Assembly: GCF_964340395.1 (NCBI RefSeq)
Contig: NC_135553.1
Coordinates: 28,161,949 to 28,225,948, forward strand
DNA from: Glandiceps talaboti
Lineage: Eukaryota > Hemichordata > Enteropneusta > Spengelidae
Reading direction: 5' to 3'
Length of the DNA: 64,000 nucleotides
The notes under the pieces were generated by a model that did not search any database, had not been told where the DNA came from, and was given only the letters and a program-made list of their open reading frames with translations. The position numbers were made by a program, and so were the translations under genes. Below, piece after piece: positions 1 through 10,640 of the stretch (position 1 is its first letter; each line of letters begins with the position of its first letter).

Positions 1-1275
1 ACCCATTCAGACAATAATTTCCAAGCTTTACAAGACAGTACCAACATGTAAAAAGCAACCACACAGGGTTGAAATAATTTTGAAATATACTTTGATACCA
101 TCTTGACAGTAAGAGGGGAAGAGCTTGAGACAGGGATATGTCCACCTCATGTGGGGGGTCCAAGGGGGTCTCCCTCTAGAAGCCCTGGAGGATTTTTACT
201 CTTAAAGCCAATTTTTAGGCTATTCAAACCCTTTCAAGCAATAACTCAATCCATGCTTTACAAGACAGCACCATCAAGTATCAGAAACTATTCTTTATAA
301 CTTACATAGGGTTGAAATATGTTCTTAAACAGTTAAATGGCATCATTATATACATGTAGTAAAGGTCAGCACATCTACTGGTAGTATCATTGGTAGGGGA
401 GATTTGGAGTTTAAGGCAATTTTAGACTACCTTGGCAAACATTTCACATCTTTAAAAGACTATCATCTCAAATTAGAATTGGGTGAAAATATTTAAGAAA
501 AGTTTAATACCATTATGACAGTAAAAAGGTTGTTGGTGCATCTGATTGTTGGTTGAATGCATGAGTGACCTCTGGGGGTGAGGGAGTCCTTGGGGGTTTC
601 CCCCTGGCAGATCTGCAGTGTTTTGCTTCTATTAAGGCAATGTTTAGGTTATTCATAGCCATTGAGGTAATATTTCCAAGCTTCGAATAGCTAACGTAAA
701 TGTAAGTTTTAAATGAGTTTCCCATGTCACATAAAAATGGCCCCGTAACATTGGTATAGTGGCATTAATATTGCATGTATAGTAAAGTCACCGGTATGTT
801 AGAGAACTTTAGGTGGGCATACCTAGTGTATAATAGAAACTGGAATCTGATGAGATGTGGTGATTTGTAGTGTCAATAACATGTAGTGTCCAAAATAGAA
901 AGTGTATTAATCCCTTCTGACAAGTTCATAGTGATGAGTAGGGAACATTTTAGATTAACTTCTTTCATAAACTAACTATGAAGATTACCATTACGAAACC
1001 TTCAAGTTCACTTTTACCCCAAAGTGCAATATAAGTGAAGCATTGATTGTGAAACAGCCAAGCATTTACATGACATGTTCTGTAACTAGTGTGGTCGCTA
1101 GGTAATACATGTATATGTATATTTATAGTTATGCTTGAACTAATAAGTAATATTAAAGAATTCATGTAAGAAACGGGGAGAAGAACAAATATTTACATGT
1201 ACCACATTTCAGACAAGGCTATATGCCATTGTAGAAAAAGGATTTTTTTTCTTCCATCACAATCCAAAACACAAT
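1..1275. repeat. Degenerate interspersed repeat, intronic
   Basis: No exon seen. Diverged copies of the same sequence recur: a segment around 91-200 (GATACCATCTTGACAGTAAG, then a G-rich stretch and 'ggatttttactcttaaagcc') has a counterpart about 413 bp later at 504-640. A 'gctttacaagacag' word occurs near 23 and 255. This looks like an old tandem or repeatedly inserted element with no coding capacity. Short open frames here show no similarity I recognise. Confidence 0.5.
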
Positions 1276-1394
1276 GAGCCCCCCCCCCCCATCCACAATT
1301 TTGAAAACAGCATGACCCCCCCCCCCCCCACTGCCAATTTCAAAAACAGGGTGACCCCTCCTCCCAATCCAACCCCAACCCCCCCCCCCCCCAG
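1276..1394. repeat. Poly-C tracts
   Basis: Three runs of 12-15 cytosines lie within 120 bp, separated by related spacers with 'aattttgaaaacag', 'aatttcaaaaacag' and 'gtgacccc'. This is effectively a three-unit tandem repeat of about 50-60 bp whose C runs have expanded. Confidence 0.7.
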
Positions 1395-1450
1395 GCCGAA
1401 GAAACTGACCGGTCCCTTAGATACATTATATATCTGATATCTGATTCATC

Positions 1451-1539
1451 ATCTGTGTGCAGTGATTGACCATTGTCAGAGTTTAACATAAATCTGAATA
1501 CAGTGCATGAGGTGCAATTTCATTGATATTTGCTTGCAG
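1451..1539 (+). pseudogene. Decoy 3' splice site / exon-start remnant just upstream of exon 1
   Basis: At 1460-1481 the sequence reads gtgcag followed by TGATTGACCATTGTCAGAG. This closely matches the real acceptor and start of exon 1 (TTGCAG then TGATTGATCCTTGTGAAAG) 77 bp downstream. Read in the same phase it gives I-D-H-C-Q-S and then reaches TAA after three more codons. It is either the truncated 5' end of a lost EGF exon or a local duplication of the splice site. Confidence 0.5.
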
Positions 1540-1662
1540 TGATTGATCCTTGTGAAAGTAGTCCATGTCAGAATGGTGGTTTCTGTCAAAGAGTTGCAGA
1601 CTCCTGTACTGAGTATACTTGTACATGTCCACCCTGTTTCACTGATGACAATTGCGAAATAG
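1540..1662 (+). CDS. EGF-like exon 1 (8 Cys)
   Basis: Acceptor ttgcttgcag, donor gtatgt. 41 codons with standard spacing (C-x4-C-x5-C-x6-C-x4-C-x-C-x2-C-x5-C). The first loop is C-E-S-S-P-C, which fits the POGLUT O-glucose consensus C-x-S-x-P-C. The last loop is C-F-T-D-D-N-C, with Asp where most modules have Gly. The first codon is completed by an exon outside the window. The final G joins CA of exon 2 to give Ala. Confidence 0.93.
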
Positions 1663-1691
1663 GTATGTCATGGTCAAACTATTTAAAAATT

Positions 1692-1747
1692 TTTTAGCAC
1701 AATTAATCTGAGGTTCAGTAGTGCTATATATATATATATGCATGGTG

Positions 1748-1792
<45 letters not shown>

Positions 1793-2700
1793 TGTGCGTG
1801 TGCAGTTGCGTGTGTACAACTTAACTTAAAAGTCAAAATCCTTCAGACCGATTGCATTTGTATTTTGTGAGAACATTACTTAGGTGTGTATTCATGTAGT
1901 TATAATTGGAATGCACCTGGGCATGTGATGAAGTAATGTTGATGACATAATGATCTCATCAGTGATATGCAAATTATGTCTAAAAGTCTCAAGTTTAGGT
2001 TAAAAACTTGTATCTCAAAACTTAATTGTAAATAGGGCTGAAACTAGGTGGGGATATTTTTGAGGTATTATTCTGCAGGTATTGTTCAAAACATATTGAC
2101 ACAACTGAGCCTAACATCCATGACCATGCCCTAGCAACAGCCAAATGTAAATATATTTTGCAAAGATAACAACATTGTTGAGTAAGCAGGTGAATAAGCA
2201 TTCAAAAATGTATGCAAATGTACCTGGCAGCAAGATCATGCCCTTAGCAACAGTCAAATGATGGTATATATTGTAAAGATAACAACAGAGATGGACAAGT
2301 GGATATATATCCACAAAGTGAATACATACAGTGTTTTGCTAAGGGGAACCTTGGTAACAGAAAGGTGGAATTTGGTAAACTAGCATAGTTTCCAATACAT
2401 TGTACCATAATATTGGTGGGGAACCTGGTAACATGACAGAGTAACTCAGGTAGATTTTACCTGTTTACTGCCCTTAACATAAACACTGACATATCTACCT
2501 AGCAACTAAACCATGCCCACAACAACAACCAAAATGATGGTGTATATTGCAAAGATAACAGCAGGGGTATATATCTAGGCAAGTAGATGAATCTTCACAA
2601 AAATGACATATGTTCACCCAGCAAAGAACCAAGCATAGCAACACTTAATTATGGTGCATATTGCATGGTAACAAGGATGGCTTGAAGTGTGAATAAACAT
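1692..2700 (+). repeat. TG-containing interspersed repeat, copy 1
   Basis: Begins with tttagcacaattaatctg and ggttcagtagtgct, a degenerate inverted repeat, then a TG run at 1751-1802. It continues with 'aagtcaaaatccttcagaccgattgc', 'atctcatcagtgatatgcaa' and several 'ccatgccc..agcaacagccaaatg' segments about 130 bp apart. The same order recurs near 24.5 and 53.9 kb, so this is a dispersed element, apparently non-coding. The remaining 2701-2908 of the intron holds nothing I recognise. Confidence 0.7.
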
Positions 2701-2908
2701 TTGTTAAAAGTGTCACAAACCTAACAGTTAATTGTGCTGCATGCCATTATGCCACTATTTTTATTCAACCTATTATCACAGGTTTTACATTTTTGTAAAA
2801 TTTTTCACTACAAAGCATATTATTTACAAAGAAATGACAGGTGGAGCTGTAGGAAAGCTGTTTAGTAGCAGCCTGCTTCTATCAAAATAAAATTTCAATT
2901 CAGCATTT

Positions 2909-2982
2909 TACACACACATATACATACATACATGTACATACATACATACATGTACATACATACATTACATCCATACATACAT

Positions 2983-3049
<67 letters not shown>

Positions 3050-3096
3050 TACATACGCACGCACGCACGCACACATACATACATACATACATACAT

Positions 3097-3131
<35 letters not shown>

Positions 3132-3139
3132 TACATACA

Positions 3140-3173
<34 letters not shown>

Positions 3174-3293
3174 CATACATACATACATACATACATACAT
3201 ACACACACACACATACATACATACATACATACATACATACATACATACATACACACACACATACATACATACATACATACATACATACATACA
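2909..3293. repeat. (TACA)n/(CA)n compound microsatellite
   Basis: About 385 bp of tetranucleotide TACA interrupted by pure CA blocks and one GCAC block near 3057-3071. It is open in several frames only because the units contain no stops. Confidence 0.95.
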
Positions 3294-3433
3294 CTTCTGC
3301 AATTAGACATTTTTTACTCTACAGTATAATTTTAGACAAATTTCAGATGAAGACTACAGAAAACTATAGTCTGCAACCCATTTCTGAATTAGACATCATT
3401 TCTAACTTTTTCTATATTTGTTTGACTACACAG

Positions 3434-3556
3434 CAATTAATCAATGTCTGACCAATCCATGCAATAACCAAGGTACCTGCATACCACAGCAAGGATCCTG
3501 TGTCCTGTATGACTGTTTCTGTCTTGGCTGCTACACTGGACAGACTTGTGACACCT
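3434..3556 (+). CDS. EGF-like exon 2 (8 Cys)
   Basis: Acceptor actacacag, donor gtaagc. 41 codons, standard spacing. C2-C3 is C-N-N-Q-G-T-C, matching the POFUT1 O-fucose consensus C-x4-[ST]-C. The conserved aromatic before C5 is displaced (C-V-L-Y-D-C). The final T joins TA of exon 3 to give Leu. Confidence 0.93.
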
Positions 3557-4153
3557 GTAAGCATGTATTTGCATAAGTAGTTATTACAGTTGACTTTAAC
3601 AAGTTCAGTGAACACTATCATTATGTTTTCATTCTAGCTTGTAAAGTGTATGTGAAGTGTGATAATATCTGCATTGACTTTGCAAAACATCTTAGTCTAA
3701 GTACTGATGAAACCAATCTGATTAAAAATCTGATGTAGAGTACACAGCATGATTTCTTTTTGGCTGTTACGTTTACTGTCACTTGTTCTTTTGTGAGTGC
3801 TTGTTACATACATCTGACACAATACTATAGGTTTTCCCAAACCTAATCCCGTACTTATGAGTAGCCAACCAGAATCCATCTTACAATATAATACTCAGCA
3901 TTTGAAATTGAAAGAAAGAGAATGAACAAACAATAGCGATAACATTGTTATCAACGCTCTTGTGCTTGAGCTCTTTTCAAACAGAATGCTCTAAAGTACT
4001 GTGCCCGTATGTTTTGGCATATTATGCCTTCATTGGTTGAGTGAATTCACTCAGCGCTCTCATGTGCAATGTTTGTTTGAACAGACATGTCTCCAGTTTG
4101 TATGGAGAAAGTGTTCAGATTTAACCCATGCCTTGTTTTTATCTCATACTTAG
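3557..4153. other. Intron 2, no gene seen
   Basis: 597 bp. It contains a perfect 16-bp palindrome TGAGTGAATTCACTCA at 4038-4053 and gataacattgttatc near 3949. A short match, AATCTGATTAAAA at 3715, resembles the outer end of the long-TIR element at 50869. No repeat array. Confidence 0.6.
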
Positions 4154-4276
4154 TACTGGATCCATGTCAACCCAATCCATGCCAGCAGAACGGACAATGT
4201 ACACAAGTAGCAGGCTCCTGTACTGATTACACCTGTGGTTGTCCTGGATGTTACACTGGACGTAACTGTGAATCAT
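4154..4276 (+). CDS. EGF-like exon 3 (8 Cys)
   Basis: Acceptor tcatacttag, donor gtatgt. 41 codons, standard spacing, with loops C-Q-P-N-P-C, C-Q-Q-N-G-Q-C and C-Y-T-G-R-N-C. It is close to the consensus of the array. The final T plus TA of exon 4 gives Leu. Confidence 0.93.
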
Positions 4277-5160
4277 GTATGTATAGTTTATGTGTAGTTT
4301 GTCTAAGGGGTGAGATCAATAGTTCAATGTAGGATAAAAAAATGAATTCTTTTAGTTAGGCTTTAGAACTCCCCCCCCCCCCCCCAACCTAAATTGGCCC
4401 AAATTGAAAATTGTTTCAGACAGTAAAATCAATTTCAAATCAGTATATAGTAGTATATAGTACTATGGATACAAAGCCTGGCACTACTTATTTGTAGTGA
4501 GAAAACAATAGCCCTTTTATTGGCACTACTTATTTGAACATGTTAGTGCTATAAATTTACTATTACCATCCATTTCTTCTGTTTTTGTAGGATGAAAACT
4601 AAAATAGCCCAACCCCCCCCCCCCCCCCACCCCCATAAAAGAATTAAGTGCTTTATTCAATATTGAACTATAGATCTCGGCCCAAAATGGCATAACAACT
4701 GTTAAGACAACATCATCATTTCCCTTAATACTGTAACAGTAAGTACTATAATAATAATAGTACTTAGTATCATACAATAAGCAACCCATAATTTGGCATA
4801 TGTAGGAGTATTTCCATATAATTCCCCGATATTTTTTCCTGTTTTTGGCCAAGAAAAATATGAATGGCTTAAAGTATTGTGACTTAAAGTGACAAAGCCT
4901 TAGGTCAAGAGTGTTTTCCGGCTGTGAATGAAGAAAAATATCGGGGAATAATTTATGATTTTAATTCTTTCTGATAATTGTTTATATCACAACAAAGGAT
5001 AGTTAATTTGGTTAGAGTAGTGAAGATGAAAGGCTTTCAATTGAATATCATGAATATTCACTTGTATAGGGATTTATAAATGACCAGTAAACCCCCCCCC
5101 CCCCCCCTCCTATGTCACTATATTGAATATTAATGGTATGTTAATGACTGTCTTTCTCAG
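4277..5160. other. Intron 3 with poly-C tracts
   Basis: 884 bp. Three C runs of about 15-18 at roughly 4369-4385, 4613-4628 and 5091-5107. 'atatcggggaata' recurs inverted (4823-4835 as 'ttccccgatat', 4938 onward). No coding region recognised. Confidence 0.6.
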
Positions 5161-5277
5161 TATTGAATCCATGCCAGAGTTTCCCGTGTCAATTTGGTGG
5201 TACATGTACAGCTACATCGTGTACTGAGTACCAGTGTCAATGTCCCACTTGTTATACTGGTGCCAACTGTGGAACAT
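5161..5277 (+). CDS. EGF-like exon 4 (8 Cys, short C3-C4 loop)
   Basis: Acceptor tctttctcag, donor gtaagt. 39 codons. C3-C4 holds four residues (C-T-A-T-S-C) instead of six; other spacings are standard. It is the only module carrying both the O-glucose (C-Q-S-F-P-C) and O-fucose (C-Q-F-G-G-T-C) consensus. The final T means that direct joining to exon 6 (AG) would create TAG. Confidence 0.93.
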
Positions 5278-5462
5278 GTAAGTATAAAACTCATATCCAC
5301 AATGATACTTTTTTCGAAACAATTTTTTTTTAACATTGACTGTAATTGGATATTTTGTAGAATTTTAGAACATTAATCATTTTTCAAAAAGTACATAAAT
5401 CCAGTGAAAATAAGAAGCAGAAGATTTTGATTTTTTTCTTCTCCCTTTTCATTTTTCTTCAG

Positions 5463-5585
5463 ATATGAACCCCTGTCAGAACAACCCATGTCAGAATAGT
5501 GGTTTCTGTACACAAGTCCAAGGATCTTGTACAGATTACACCTGCAGCTGTCCATTCTGTTATACTGGCGATAACTGTGAAACTG
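5463..5585 (+). CDS. EGF-like exon 5 (8 Cys)
   Basis: Acceptor tttttcttcag, donor gttagt (weaker than most). 41 codons, standard spacing, C-Q-N-N-P-C and C-P-F-C before C-Y-T-G-D-N-C. The preceding intron is only 185 bp and holds nothing notable. The junction with exon 4 is TAT (Tyr), and with exon 6 GAG (Glu). Confidence 0.93.
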
Positions 5586-5654
5586 GTTAGTCAAGCAATA
5601 AGCCATTTTCTGTCCTGTGGCAGATCTCACGAGATCCCACTAGATCTCATTGAT

Positions 5655-6182
5655 CACTACAAAAATGCATGAGCACATCACGTCAGTAAGGCAGGACCTT
5701 CACTGGCTGCCTATCCACGCTAGAATTGAATTCAAAATTCTTTTCTTTGTCTATAAAATCTTACACAATCAAGTACCCGCCTATCTTTCTGATCTGATCA
5801 CAGTTCGCATTCCAAAACGGTTGACACGCTCAGCGTCCGCACCCACTTTGGAGCCTGTGGACTGGGAACAGAAGCACTTTCGCTATCACTCGTTCTCTAA
5901 TGCAGCTCCCACTTTATGGAATGTTTTACCGACAGAAATTAGAGTGTCACCATCTGTCACTTCCTTTTAAACATCTCTTAAAACGTACCTTTTCCAAAAG
6001 CACTATGGATAAATCATCAAAATGTTGTCCATATCATTCTTTTTATCATTTTACATTAGTCGAGCTGGTCTTACTTTTATCATTGTATTTTTAAATCAAT
6101 TATTATATATATTTTATTGTGAAGCGGTTTGTTATTGTTTTGATGGAAGTCGCTATAGAAAAATAAAGTATTATTATTATTA
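5655..6182 (+). mobile_element. LINE 3' fragment (CR1/L2/Jockey-like reverse transcriptase end)
   Basis: Translation around 5690-5800 gives the L-H-W-L-P-I...R-I-E-F-K-I-L...Y-K-I-L-H...P-A-Y-L-S-D-L signature, followed by L-W-N-V-L-P-T-E-I-R. These are typical of the C-terminal end of the reverse transcriptase in CR1/L2-like LINEs. A frameshift near 5968 moves the frame (F-K-H-L-L-K-R-T-F continues in another frame). The 3' end is aataaag plus a TAT/ATT trinucleotide tail at about 6160-6182. It is 5'-truncated and dead. Confidence 0.85.
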
Positions 6183-6314
6183 CGTTATCTTCATACCTTA
6201 TGAAGATAACGTATGGTAAAATTGGAATACGGTCATCAGGAACTAGACTAGTAATGTATGAAGATAATGTAGTGTAAAATCGGAATACGGTCGTCAGGAA
6301 CCTAGACAGTGATT
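6181..6314. repeat. Perfect palindrome and 58-bp tandem duplication
   Basis: TACGTTATCTTCATA (6181-6195), spacer CCT, then its exact reverse complement (6199-6213). The right arm begins a 58-bp unit repeated from 6257 (tatgaagataa..gta..gtaaaat.ggaatacggtc.tcaggaac). It abuts the LINE tail. Confidence 0.85.
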
Positions 6315-6984
6315 TCCTGACCCGTCTCGATAATTTAGAACTGTTCAATTCCGAACTCTAGGACCAAAACAAGGCATTTGTTCTCTAAAAATGTGTAAGA
6401 CTTTTAGCTTTCGTCCATATTTGTCAACAATATAAATGTCAATGGTATATAAAGGCTTACGGCATTTGTGCAGTAAGTAAACTTACAGTGTGTACGCGAC
6501 ACTTTATGTGCATAGCGTACTATTGAACTTGGTGACAGACAATGCTTCCACCATTTACATGTATGTACTAATAATCAAAACTACTTGTATGTCATTAGTT
6601 TACCATTTCTCAAGATTGAAATGTTATAGCCATCTAGTATGTTGCATAAGTTTGGCACTGACAACGTATTCCCGGAAATGACAGTCAATTTGGAAATGAC
6701 GGTGTGACACTGTGACATATTTTTCTTATAACTTGTTGACGTGCCAAATTTTCGTAACATGCTCTTTAGTTTGGTTACTTTCAATATTTCATTATTTTCC
6801 ATGATGACTTAAGCTTGTAGATGGTCACAAAAGGCAATATTTTTTTCAGACGAATGCATTGACTTTCATGTAAACAACATGGCCAAGCTGAAAGCTTGAC
6901 CTCCAACGCATGTTTGATGCCATTGTTAGGCATATTTGCATATCTCACGAGATCTGCCGTGAGATGGATGATGGCTTATCATCA

Positions 6985-7975
6985 TCATAACCCTGCATGT
7001 GTACCCTTCTAAGCCACTTTGATGGAAAGGCAGTTTCAGTTTTACATTACACTGACATATGCCCCCTTAAGGCAGTTTTACATTACACTGACATATGCCC
7101 CTAAGTCAGTTTGATATGCCATTGACACATGCCCCCTAAGTCAGTTTGATTTATTTTATTTTTCAAAAGAATAGGGCCACCGCCCATCATTCGACGAAAA
7201 GAGGTTAAATATTACAGTAACTTTTGGAACACAATGACAAATAAAATAAAAATTACAACGATAGTAATGTCTTCTCTCTGACAAATGAAAAAGTGTAAGT
7301 TGATTGCTGGTTGAAAGTAAGGTTATTGCTTTATCTCGTGTTGGGTACTATATGAAATAATTTTGTATTAGTTCCTTTCTAAGAGACTGGTATAAAGGAC
7401 AAAATAACAAAACATGTACTTCATCTTCAAGAATATTTAGACCTTCATTTTCACAAAAAATACATGTTCTGTCCGTGATAGCTTTACCGATATGTCTTCC
7501 AGTCTCAATAGCTAAAGTATGGTTTGAACAACGGAACTTAGCTAATGCTATTTTATACCTGGATATATGAATACTTTGTAAATATAATTCAGTTCTAGCT
7601 GAGACTTAAATGTCGCATAAAACCTGAGTCTTGGGGATTCATTAATTATATCGTGCCACTCTTGTTGATAACAATCAGTTAATCTTTGGTGAAATATAGT
7701 CATAAATAATTCAACATTTCCAACCTGTTGCTCAAACCATGCATAACCAAAGCCATACTTAAACAAGAGCTCTTTAATTTTTGTAGCCCAAGTGGTTTTA
7801 CCTGCCTCATCTAATTTCAGTTTGAAATTCTATTGACATATTAAAGTCACTTTGACATTCCACTGACATATACCCCCTAAGTCCGTTTGAAATTCCAATT
7901 ACAGATGCCCCCTAAGTCAGTTGACATGCCATTGACATATGCCCCCTAAGTCAGTTTGACATGCCATTGACATAC
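6985..7975. repeat. Short-unit minisatellite split by a LINE
   Basis: Units built on CATTGACATATGCCCCCTAA plus GTCAGTTTGA occur at about 7020-7149 and 7817-7975. The two halves are separated by the minus-strand LINE at 7150-7816, so they formed one array before the insertion. Confidence 0.8.
7150..7816 (-). mobile_element. Minus-strand LINE 3' fragment with 9-bp target duplication
   Basis: Read on minus, 7766-7548 gives W-H-D-I-I-N-E-S-P-R-L-R-F-Y-A-T-F-K. After a frameshift near 7560 it gives A-L-A-K-F-R-C-S-N-H, then C-I-F-C-E-N-E-G and H-V-L-L-F-C-P-L-Y, a CCHC-like C-terminal motif seen in CR1/L2-group LINEs. The 3' A-rich tail (AAAATAAAATAAA on minus) faces 7150. TCAGTTTGA occurs at both 7141-7149 and 7817-7825. 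Confidence 0.85.
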
Positions 7976-9540
7976 ACAATTTCTTATGACACGTCTCCCA
8001 TGATTTTGTGTTTCCCAATACCCTAGTGATTCACAAGAAAATACATGACTTTTGTTTATATCAGCGTAACATACAACAAAAATTGTTTGTTTTCAGAGGA
8101 TACATTGAGTTTGAATATAAAATATATATACAAAGGGTCTAATTTTCACTAAAAAAAGAAATTTGCCTTACCTGTCCAGACATAAGTTTTTGCTGATTTT
8201 ATAGGTAGCGATGTACTTTGAAAAAACAATATTTCCACAATGATTTTACTGCAGTAAGTGAAAAATTGGCAACAATTTAAAAATAAACAAATCATAAATG
8301 ATAAACTTTGTTGATTTAGCTTAAAAGATTTGATGAATAATTTACATAGTTAATGAATAGGTAATCAGGCAATATCTTAATAGACTGCATTCGTCAATTT
8401 CAATATAATTTAGTACACACGTTAACCATAGCAAAGTGCATATGTCCTATAAAATTTGTTGATATAGCTTACAGTTTTAATGAGTAATTTGCATAATTAA
8501 TGATTTTTGGTAATAAGCTATATCTTAAGAATGCAAGCTTCAATATCAATTTAATTCAGTAAATACATTAACAATAACAAAGCACATATGTTCTGTAAAG
8601 ATTTTGTTAATACAGCTTACAGTAAAAAATAATTTGCATAATTAATGATTTTTGGTAATTAGGCTATATCTTAAGAATGCATACTTCAATTTCAATATTA
8701 TTAGTCTAAGACTAAGTATATATTTGGAATTTGAAGAGTGCATGTAGAGGCTATATCTTTGGTAATTAGGCATACTTCAATTTCAAAATATTTTAGTACA
8801 TATGTTAACCATAATAAAGTGCATATGTCCTATTAAATTTGTTGATGCACTTTATAGTTTTAATGAAAAATTTGCATAATTAATGATTTTCGGTAATTCA
8901 GCAGTATCTGAAGAGTGCAAGCTTCAAATTTTATATAATGTGGTACATATATCAACCATAATAATACGCACCTGTCATATGAAGTTTGTTGAAATAACTT
9001 ATACTTTTAATGAGTAATTTGAATAATTAATGATTTTCAGTATTTAAGCTATATCATAAGAATGCACTCTTCAAATTCCATATAATTTGGCACATACATT
9101 AACCATAACAAAGCACACTTATCCAATAAAGCCTATTAGCATAGTTTTTTAGTTTTAATGAGTAATTTGCATAATTTATTGGTTTTCGGTAATTAGGCTT
9201 TATTTTAAGAATGCAAACTTCAAATTTCATTTAACTTGATACATCCATCAATCATAATAAATCATATGTGTTAGATACAGTTGCTTATGTAGCTTTTAAT
9301 TGTGATGTGTATTTTCCATAAGTAATCATTTCGATAATTTGACAGTATATCTTTAGAATGCAAACTTTAAATTTCAGATAATTTAGTACATGCATTTATG
9401 GTAAAGGCCTGCTTGCATCATTTAAAGCTTGATGATGTAACTTATAAGCTAAATGGTTAATTTGCATAATTAATGATTTTTTGATAATCAGGCAAAATGT
9501 TAACTTTGTAAGCTTCAAACTTCATACAGATTGGTATTAT
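7976..9540. repeat. Diverged AT-rich tandem repeat, period about 147 bp
   Basis: The motif AATTTGCATAATTAATGATT followed by 'ggtaattaggctatatcttaagaatgca' recurs at about 8334, 8481, 8628, 8864, 9010, 9158, 9310 and 9453, mostly 146-148 bp apart. One unit near 8700-8770 is rearranged. Copies are well diverged, unlike the fresh arrays elsewhere. 7976-8330 is AT-rich with no gene. Confidence 0.75.
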
Positions 9541-9772
9541 TAATTTTCAATTAAGTAGTATATCATGTATAATACCTGAACATTTTGCATTCCAACAATA
9601 TATGTACATTGTAAGGGTTTTGCCCTTACGAGAGAAATTCAGTTTAAATCTGGTTAATAGTAAATTTGATTTTAAAAATCTTTCATATGGAATTAAATTA
9701 GGAAAAGAATATAAACATTTTACCCCTTTAACATAATTTTTAAAACTTTTGTATGTCATTTTGATCTTACAG

Positions 9773-9892
9773 AGCTGAACCAGTGTCTACCGAATCCATG
9801 TGAGAATGGTGGTACCTGTGTCCGTCAAGGAGGTTGCACAGCATATCAATGCCAATGTCCTGGTTGTTATACCGGACTTACTTGTGGAACAT
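9773..9892 (+). CDS. EGF-like exon 6 (8 Cys)
   Basis: Acceptor tgatcttacag, donor gtaagt. 40 codons. C3-C4 is five residues (C-V-R-Q-G-G-C), otherwise standard. C-E-N-G-G-T-C fits the O-fucose consensus. It starts with AG, so it is only in frame without a stop after exons that do not end in T; exon 5 ends in G. Confidence 0.93.
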
Positions 9893-9939
9893 GTAAGTCT
9901 GAATATAATAATAATAATTAATAATTTTAATAATAATAG

Positions 9940-10640
9940 TAAAGTTTATTTGAATATTAACTACCCAATCTAGGATAGTTTTTTATGCTGAGTTCAAAAA
10001 GGGGGTCATTTTACTAACATCCGTTGACATGGTAACTAAAATCACCATAAGATGTGGATCATTTTACCAAAATTTGACATAAAACATGGAAAAATATAAA
10101 AATTAATGAAAGAATTTCCTTGTTTTTGACATGTATGAGATGGGGCTATCTGTTGTAATGCAACTTGCCTAAAATAGGACAGCTGTTTCCATGGAAACAT
10201 AGACTAGACTAAAAAATATTGTTTTGGTTAATAATACACCTACATATCTGAAAAATAACATGACAAATTTAATTATGGCATAGTTTATGATTTGCATATT
10301 GACCACCCTATATTGGGTAGTTTGTTATGCTGAATTCATAAATAGTTATCATTTTAGGAACATCTGTTGCTATGGTAACCTAAATCACCATATTGTGCAA
10401 ATATTTTGTAAAATTAATGTAAAATTTGAAGAAAAAACTTTTTACAAAAAAAAAATTCCTTTATACTTTTGGCATATATGCACTAGTGCTATCCATTGTA
10501 AGACAGATTATCTAAAATTGGATAGTGGCTTCCATGGAAAAAAATACGCTTACAAATGCCATGTTTTAGTAAAAAATACATCTGACATACACCTGCAAAT
10601 GAATGGGTTTGCTATTAAAATACCAAATATTTTGTTACTC
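9940..10640. repeat. Diverged tandem duplication, about 340 bp
   Basis: 9945-10280 and 10284-10620 align: 'tattaactaccc..tagtttttatgctgaattca', 'catctgttgctatggtaac' and 'ttccatggaaa' appear in both in the same order. AT-rich, no coding function recognised; one 118-codon frame in the second copy looks fortuitous. Confidence 0.65.

Larger units (their letters stand above)
5598..6979. mobile_element. TIR element, about 1.4 kb, invaded by a LINE
   Basis: 5598-5635 and 6942-6979 are inverted copies of each other. Left starts ATAAGCCAT and has GGCAGATCTC-ac-GAGAT. The right, read inverted, starts ATAAGCCAT and has GGCAGATCTC-gt-GAGAT at the same distances. The terminus is 12 bp after the exon 5 donor. 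No target duplication longer than CA is clear and no transposase frame is present, so it is a non-autonomous DNA element of uncertain superfamily. Confidence 0.6.

Noticed and set aside
2895-3310. Open frames of 109-136 codons in the TACA/CA tract
   Set aside because: Low-complexity products (Tyr/Val/Cys/Met or His/Thr/Tyr) of a microsatellite in overlapping frames on both strands.
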